Shown here piece by piece: positions 58,272-64,000 of a DNA stretch of 64,000 bases. A model generated the notes under the pieces. It was not told the DNA's origin and ran no database searches. It worked only from the letters and a program-made list of their open reading frames with translations. Position numbers and translations under genes: made by a program. The number at the start of each line of letters is the position of its first letter. The stretch's first letter is position 1. Source of the DNA: Adiantum capillus-veneris (lineage: Eukaryota; Streptophyta; Polypodiopsida; Polypodiales; Pteridaceae); assembly GCA_014529385.2 (NCBI GenBank), contig CM043958.1, positions 120,994,817 to 121,058,816 on the forward strand, read 5' to 3'.

Positions 58272-61071
58272 ATGAACCTTAGATCCGGTCGTGTAATAGA
58301 AAATCAAGGCCTATTCGGAGAAAACATCAGTAGAGTATCCACTGAAGAAAGCGTGAATCAAGGCAATTCCTTGTACACAATTCCTGAACAAGTCTCGGAC
58401 ACTTTTTCAGATTCCACATCCGAAATGTCATCTTACTCGACTCACTCGGAAACCGGAATGACAATGTGCTACAAGCATATCCTCTCTTTTTACAAGACTA
58501 ATGGTCATGGAGCTCAGGTTTACTTGGACCCTAACGAAGAGTATGATGTTCGCATTGATGACCATGGTATTGAGTTTGAAGAAGAAGTTAGGGCCAACAA
58601 ACAAGGAAAACTGTATATGGATCGAAATGGAACTCAATATGTACAAGTCGAAAATCGTGATGTGATAGACAAATGGGGATTAGAAGTAAACACTATAATC
58701 CCAGATATGTCAACAAAAGAAGGACCACCAACTTTGGAATTCGAGGGATATGATCAAGTAGACTTGAAGCCTTTGAAACGGCTTAGTACGGATAATCCTA
58801 GGATCGGAGTCTATTGTTGGGAAGATAGAAACATGAAAGATCTTTTATGGAATTCTCATGCTAGACTTGGAGAATTGACGGCCATGAAGATCATGTATAT
58901 ATTCAAAATCAAAGATAAGGGATCTGCGGATCTACCAACTTACTTGTGTTAGGGATTGTTATAACAAAAATTTTGTTATGATGACTCCTGAGGTGGTAGA
59001 ACAAACCAAATGCCAGGGGTATTCAATACGGGATTGGATATTGGGTCAAGGACCAGAAACCACTCCAAGAGATAAACATTGTGAGAGATCATCTGAGAGT
59101 AATGTGAAGAAACCAGAAACCACCTCATCACGTAGAAAAACGGGTGACACTAAGGCCAGTCCAGGGCTACATGAGTCACTATTTCCGACAAACTGGTTTG
59201 AAGGACTGGAAACAGGACCAACTCCCAGAAGACCTGGAGTTGAACCAAATAGACGTGTCAGACCAGCTGATTTTAAAAAATGGGTCAAAAAATAAAGTGG
59301 ATCAGGGGATCCCTATGACCACTTCGCAAGCTTTAAGCAAGTGCTAAGAGCAGAGCATATATTCGATTTCCATACTCAATTCGAGGGGTTTGGAATGACA
59401 TTAGAAGGAAAAGATTTGACATGGTTCCAAAACATTCCACCAAGATCAATCATGGATTTGAATACATTAGCTCAAGGATTTGTATATGCTTGTTCTAAAA
59501 TGAGGATTAAACATAATACGGTAGCTAAAATCTACACCTTCAAACAGAAACATGGTGAGTCTGTCAGGGATTGTGCAACTCGAATGAATCAATACATTGC
59601 CAGATGCCCAAAGATGGAGATACCTACAGAGCGACTTGTATCATTGTTTCTGGACAGACTGCTAAACAAAGAACTTCATGCTATACTCTATAGTAAAAAG
59701 CATACAACCCTAGAGGCGTGTGTGTCTGATGCTATTGACCTAGGAGACAATTGTGAGATCTTCAATGAAGAGGATGTCCCTAAGGATAACCAAAGCGATA
59801 AGACTGCATCCACAAAACCAGCACAAGTGGGAACGGCTGTGCTGCGGCACCACTCTCAGCCATAGAAGATATGCTAAAAAGGATGAATGACATGATGACA
59901 ATATGCAAAATGCACCTATGAGAGGACCAGAACAGGGGATATCCCCACAAGGACAACCATTAGGCCAAAAAAATGGTGTGCAATCGAGGGTAAATGGACC
60001 AACTACGAGACCCAAGAGTGCTACTTCAGACCAAAGTATGATGGGAATGTTCAGTACGTGCCCATGAGGCCACAAGGACAACCCATGTACAGATATCAGC
60101 CTCATATGAGTCAAGTTCAAAGACCACCAATGGCTATGGAGAGACCTCAACCTGTGTTGGGACAACAACCTCCTTACCTAGGACATAATGCAGTGCTTGT
60201 AAAGTACATGCACTCAGAAGGAGCCATAGATGAACAAACATTAGTGCCTATTACAACCTATGCAGAGCCTATTCCATATACAGTAATGGTAGAGGGAGAT
60301 TGGTATAGCCCACATCCACCACCAATGGAGGAAACCATGACTTATGCTCTACCAGAGCTCGCACCAATGTATTATGTAGCTAATCAAGGTGTCAAACCTC
60401 CCATGGGAAGACCCATAATGAAGCCCAGAACAGGAAACTGTGATAACTGTGGTGCTGATGACCATTGGAAGAACGAATGTCCAAAGCCTGACAAAAACCT
60501 CAAACCAATTGAAGCCTATTGCATACAATGTTTCAAAAAGGGAGGACACTTTCCAAAAGATTGTCCTAAGAATCCTTTGAACAAGGGAAAAACTGTAGTC
60601 AACATAGTCCAAGTGATGCCTAGTAGCTTATTGGAGAGTGAACCGATTGTTCCAATCAAGGTAATCACTAGAGCCTAGGCAAAGAAAAAGAAACACAATT
60701 CCTTTGATGATTCAGAGAACATGAAAGTTTCTTCTCAAAGAATCAAAAGGAGTACAAGCAAAAGATATGAGATGAGAAAACAAAAACAACGGGTTGAAAA
60801 CGAAGAGAAAGCAAAAATTCTAGCCCAGGACAAGTCAAAAGAAACTGGCAGTGAATTCAAGGAAACAACCGTGAAATCTGGAGGATCCATTCTGGTTGAT
60901 AAAATTTTTGAGCCTATCAATGCCGCCTTGGAAGCCTACCAAGTAGGACTTAAAGAAGGCCAAAACATGGAAAACAAATGGAAAAACTATCCATCTCCAG
61001 ACATGGAAACAGCTAAGCTAGAAGCTTATCAGAATTTGGTAAGAATCACGCAGGAAATGCTCGATAAATAG
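58272..61071 (+). pseudogene. Element B gag with two zinc knuckles (broken)
   Basis: Starts MNLRSGR at 58272. Collinear with the gag of A: N-terminal Ser/Glu-rich region, capsid domain (SGSGDPYDHFASFKQV ... LTWFQNIPPRS, about 59296-59460), Pro/Gln/Met-rich stretch, two CCHC knuckles (CDNCGADDHWKNEC and CIQCFKKGGHFPKDC, about 60436-60565) and a Lys/Glu-rich tail. Breaks: stop at 58950-58952 with a frameshift, TAA at 59293-59295, frameshift near 59840, TAG near 60676 and 61069. It continues in sense to 61124, where element C begins. Confidence 0.93.
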
Positions 61072-61124
61072 AAACCCAAGCTTGAAAGTATTGCAAAACC
61101 GGAAGAGCTTGCGATAGAAGAAAC

Positions 61125-62040
61125 TGTGGGATGCATGTCTAACCTCACCATCCTATCTTATTGCAGTATTAGCGAGAACCACGATTAATTTGTCAAACCA
61201 TGGGACAAAGCTGACTCGACTAGTGCATAGAGGCTACAATTAGAGGTTGTTAATCTCTCGGAAAACAACTAACAACTCGCATATAACTCAAGCTACACTC
61301 AAGTGAGTGAAATCACCAAAAGCCAATCGCTCATCTGCAAGCAAATCACATCCGTTACAGCATCAAATGACATCTAAACGTAATGAAACTTCTAGGAAAA
61401 GTTTATAAGACCTAGGCACACATGTCTATGGCCTCAAATCCCACTTTAGGTCAAGTTCCAAAATCACGATTACAGTGGATTTTTGACCTAGTTTTTTTCG
61501 ACCCAGTATGCATCTAAATGCTTAGCAATGATGGCCCAATACCCCGCCTATACTTAGTTTTTGATTTAAACTTGTAAATTCCTATTAATGATGAAATTAG
61601 GCTGCGGGTCGACAACGCCAAAAGCTACAAAATACTGTGAATGGATTATTTCAATGCGTAGATCTCTTACCTGCGATTGCAATGCAACAAACAAATTCGC
61701 AATGTGACAACCGGGGAGGAAGTAGGAAGCGCAAGAAGGAGAGAAGTGAGCGCCGTTAGCTCACGTTGTGTATTTCTTATCCAAAAACTTATCAAAAACT
61801 TACAAAAATTGGCTTTTATACCTTAGCCAAGGTTTTTGGGTGGTCAAAAGTAATAATCTAGAGTTCTACCAAAGCTGGGAATTGAATGGCTGATACAATA
61901 TTGAAGCTTGTAGCCCCGGCTCATTAATTACAAGGTTTACCAAGAAAATAGGAGTTACAGTATTCCCAATTTATCAAAATAATAACTGTTTTACAAGGAG
62001 AACTCCGAAAAATGGTGTCCACGTTAGCTTGCTGCTAACA
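61125..62040 (-). repeat. Element C 3' LTR
   Basis: 916 bp, same family as the LTRs of A and B. TATAAAAG on the minus strand at 61813-61820. It is a 3' LTR because a polypurine tract, not a primer site, touches its start. Confidence 0.93.
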
Positions 62041-62054
62041 TTCCCCCCTTCCCC
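62041..62054 (-). other. Element C polypurine tract
   Basis: GGGGAAGGGGGGAA on the minus strand, directly before the LTR and about 25 bases after the stop of the 3' ORF. Confidence 0.88.
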
Positions 62055-62079
62055 GCCTGTGTCGTCCCTTGACACAGCT

Positions 62080-64000
62080 TTATGGGCTGAAGTAATCTTT
62101 GGGTTGACGATAGGCGAGGCGGTCCTTCAGTGCTTCCAGTGGCTTTTCGTATCTGATTTTGCGTTCTTTGTCTGGCACTTGCAAAAACTGCATGGTGACT
62201 TTGTTTTTCATTTCCACTGTGGAGTATCCAATAAATCTTGCGGTGAGGTTGCTTATCACCTGCGCAAATATCTTTGTTGGCCAGGTGAAGAAGCTAGTGT
62301 AAAATGCCTCCTCGAAAGCTAGAGTATTGTGCGAGGGCAGAAACATGCATCGGGCATAAAAGCCATAAAGAACTTCCTCTAAGGGCTGCCCACTTAAATC
62401 ATAGCAAAGACCTTTGTTCCCTTCCAAAAATGAGAGCCAGGGGACTCCTGTATGCAAGTAAGTAGCATCCGGCGGATTTTATATAGCATTGCGCAAGAGA
62501 GATCTGGAAGACTTTTGAAGAATGTCATGGCACCCGTTAAGGATTTCACCATGTATTCTTCTGTTGCTTGGCCTCTCTCTAGAGCTGGAAACCTGGGAAA
62601 GTTGAGCCATGTTGGCCTCTTCTTCTGCAGTGCTTCATGTGCTTGCCATGTTCTTACTCGAGGTACAAGACAAAATGTTGGATCTTTCTGTATGGCTGCA
62701 CGTGCTCTCATGAACAGAATCAAGTATCTTGGATTCTTGTTCATCCAGCTTAGCCTCCACTTCGGGTGCTCTTGATCTGCACCATCTTCTTGCATATCCT
62801 TGTATAATCTTTCATTTACCTGTAAGAGTTCTACCTTGATGAGAGGGTATGGCAGGGATTGTTGGTGCCATTGAGCATTGATTTGATTCGGAGTGAGCTG
62901 TGTGACGTTGACAGAGTGTAAAACTCTCAACTCCCAATCCATAGCTGCCTTCCACTGCTCATCTACCTCCAAGGCGATCTTCTCCTTCAGTGCATCTTCT
63001 TCAGCCTTTGACAGCTGGACAATCAGCACGGTGTCTTCCTCTGTGATTTGGATTTGAAAATATTCTCCCCCACTCGGCTCTGCTGTAGACTGCGTCTCAA
63101 AGTTAGCAAATGAGATCGAGGGGATTTTCACTTGGGGCGGCTCTGAAGTGCTTGCCTCTTCTTGTATATTTGGCTTTCCGTCTTTGAGGAGCTGATTTAT
63201 TCTTTTCAGTTCTGCAATTTCCTTAAGGAGATCCTCCTCTCTTTGGACCCGCATGAGTACCAGGTCTCTGCGTTCTGACTACTCCAGCTTCAACTCTAGC
63301 TCTAAATCTCTGTTTTTCTTTTCAAGTGCTTTATACACCTCATCTGTTCCCTTGATCGAGGCCACGGTTGGATTTTCTCTTAATTGCCGCAAGAAGGTGG
63401 CCTGATCATTAATTCTTTGTTCAGAATACTGCAGAGATACGTTTGCTATATCTAATTGTACTTGAATCTTCTGAGCTGACAGAGAGGTTGTAAGAAGTTA
63501 CTTTGTCACTTCTGTCAACTGATCATTTTTCACTTTGTAGGCATCAGATAACGTAGTCAGGAGGTCACTTAATTCATCCATTTCCTTTTGTTGGCTGTCC
63601 CTGGCTATCTGATGTCGTTCTGCTTCAGTCTTTAGCTCTTGTACTTGCCTTTGGAGATCAGTGATAGTAGCCATGCGGTCATCAAGCTCGTCGCCTTGAA
63701 GAGCATCGATGACCATTTCTAATTCTTTGGCTTTAGTATTGCGGTTAAAGGTTGCTTAGCGGAGTTTCTCCGTCATCATTTGCATCTACCTTGCATAATC
63801 GTTGACTTGTAGAATGATTCATCATTGGACTGCCTCTCCTCCTGTCTTGCAAGTTGAGATGTGCCAGCAGCTTCTTGTGTCGCTTCTTGCTATGTTGTTA
63901 TTGCTGGTGTTTCTATAGAGATGTTTGCTTTTCCTTTTCCATCCTGAGGTTTTGAAACCTCGGTAGTTTCTCGCTGAGTGGAAACAACCTGTATAGTCTC
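62080..64000 (-). pseudogene. Element C 3' ORF, C-terminal part with long coiled coil (unknown protein)
   Basis: I do not recognise the family. From the right edge: a Thr/Glu/Gln-rich stretch, then about 180 residues with strong heptad character (about 63716-63200; ITDLQRQVQELKTEAERHQ, KALEKKNRDLELELKLE, EDLLKEIAELKRINQLL), then a globular-looking C-terminal part of about 350 residues containing WRLSWMNKNPRYLILFMRA and LSGQPLEEVLYGFYARC, ending at 62080. Breaks: TAA 63756-63758, TAA 63498-63500, TAG 63279-63281 and a frameshift near 62394-62457. No transmembrane segment is obvious. It ends about 40 bases before the LTR, so it is the last gene of the element and probably the C-terminal part of the ORF seen in A at 1-6957. 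Confidence 0.72.

Larger units (their letters stand above)
55364..61124 (+). mobile_element. Element B: Athila/Tat-like Ty3/Gypsy element, 5' part
   Basis: 5' LTR, degenerate primer site, leader with four palindromes and gag, all collinear with element A but on the plus strand. Inserted in the copia-2 gag (flank CCAAA, 55359-55363). Its gag is cut at 61124 by element C. Pol should resume right of base 64000. Confidence 0.9.
61125..64000 (-). mobile_element. Element C: Athila/Tat-like Ty3/Gypsy element, 3' part
   Basis: On the minus strand: 3' ORF (from beyond 64000 to 62080), polypurine tract (62041-62054), 3' LTR (62040-61125). It lies in the gag of element B; the outer flank GAAAC (61120-61124) is the expected target duplication, to be found again beyond base 64000. 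Confidence 0.88.

Noticed and set aside
55364-62040. One element bounded by inverted LTRs (55364-56283 and 61125-62040)
   Set aside because: The right LTR is preceded by its own polypurine tract and 3' ORF, and breaks the gag of B mid-frame. It belongs to another element (C) inserted in B.
61125-62040. Solo LTR
   Set aside because: Flanks GAAAC and TTCCC do not match, and a polypurine tract touches the inner end, so it is the 3' LTR of a longer element.
1-64000. tRNA or rRNA genes
   Set aside because: No cloverleaf or rRNA-like sequence was seen by eye; only tRNA-complementary primer sites of retroelements.

Overview
The window is plant nuclear DNA made almost entirely of nested LTR retrotransposons, with one convincing host gene. 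That gene is an intronless PLS-type pentatricopeptide-repeat (PPR) gene at 27972-29873 (minus). PPR genes of this kind are specific to land plants. The motif style, the very large Athila/Tat-like elements and the AT-rich intergenic sequence suggest a large genome, possibly a fern or another seed-free plant. That placement is an inference; land plant is near certain.

Left block (1-21106): element A, a giant Ty3/Gypsy element on the minus strand. In transcription order it has a 5' LTR (21106-20214), a TGGCG-type primer-binding site, a leader of about 1.9 kb carrying 22-bp palindromes about 290 bp apart, gag with two zinc knuckles, protease, RT, RNase H, an integrase with two H2C2 zinc-binding segments, a second retropepsin-like domain after integrase, a 2.1-kb spacer with more of the palindromes, and a further 3' ORF running off the left edge. 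A Ty1/Copia element (137-5358, plus) interrupts that 3' ORF.

Middle block (21107-45910): mostly non-coding DNA with microsatellites, a foldback hairpin, gypsy and copia RT remnants (24400-25901), the PPR gene, a copia-like LTR (31013-31731) and a complete but internally deleted gypsy element E (32733-45910, plus). E has paired LTRs and a matching 5-bp target duplication (ATTAA). It keeps integrase and an unusual 3' region with two degenerate protease-like domains and IW-I/V/L-P motifs.

Right block (47093-64000): a nest five elements deep, each inserted into the one before. Chromovirus F (minus) is cut by gypsy D (plus). The leader of D is cut by copia-2 (minus), whose gag is cut by B (plus, same family as A). 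The gag of B is cut by C (minus, same family), whose 3' LTR, polypurine tract and 3' ORF run off the right edge. The right halves of these elements should lie beyond base 64000 in reverse order.

All element genes are broken by stops or frameshifts. The most interesting material is in the A/B/C and D families: leader palindromes that share the core ATCGCGAT but have family-specific arms, at a regular period of about 285 bp and with paired substitutions that keep the symmetry; a second protease domain after integrase; and a long 3' ORF with a coiled coil and a start without methionine.
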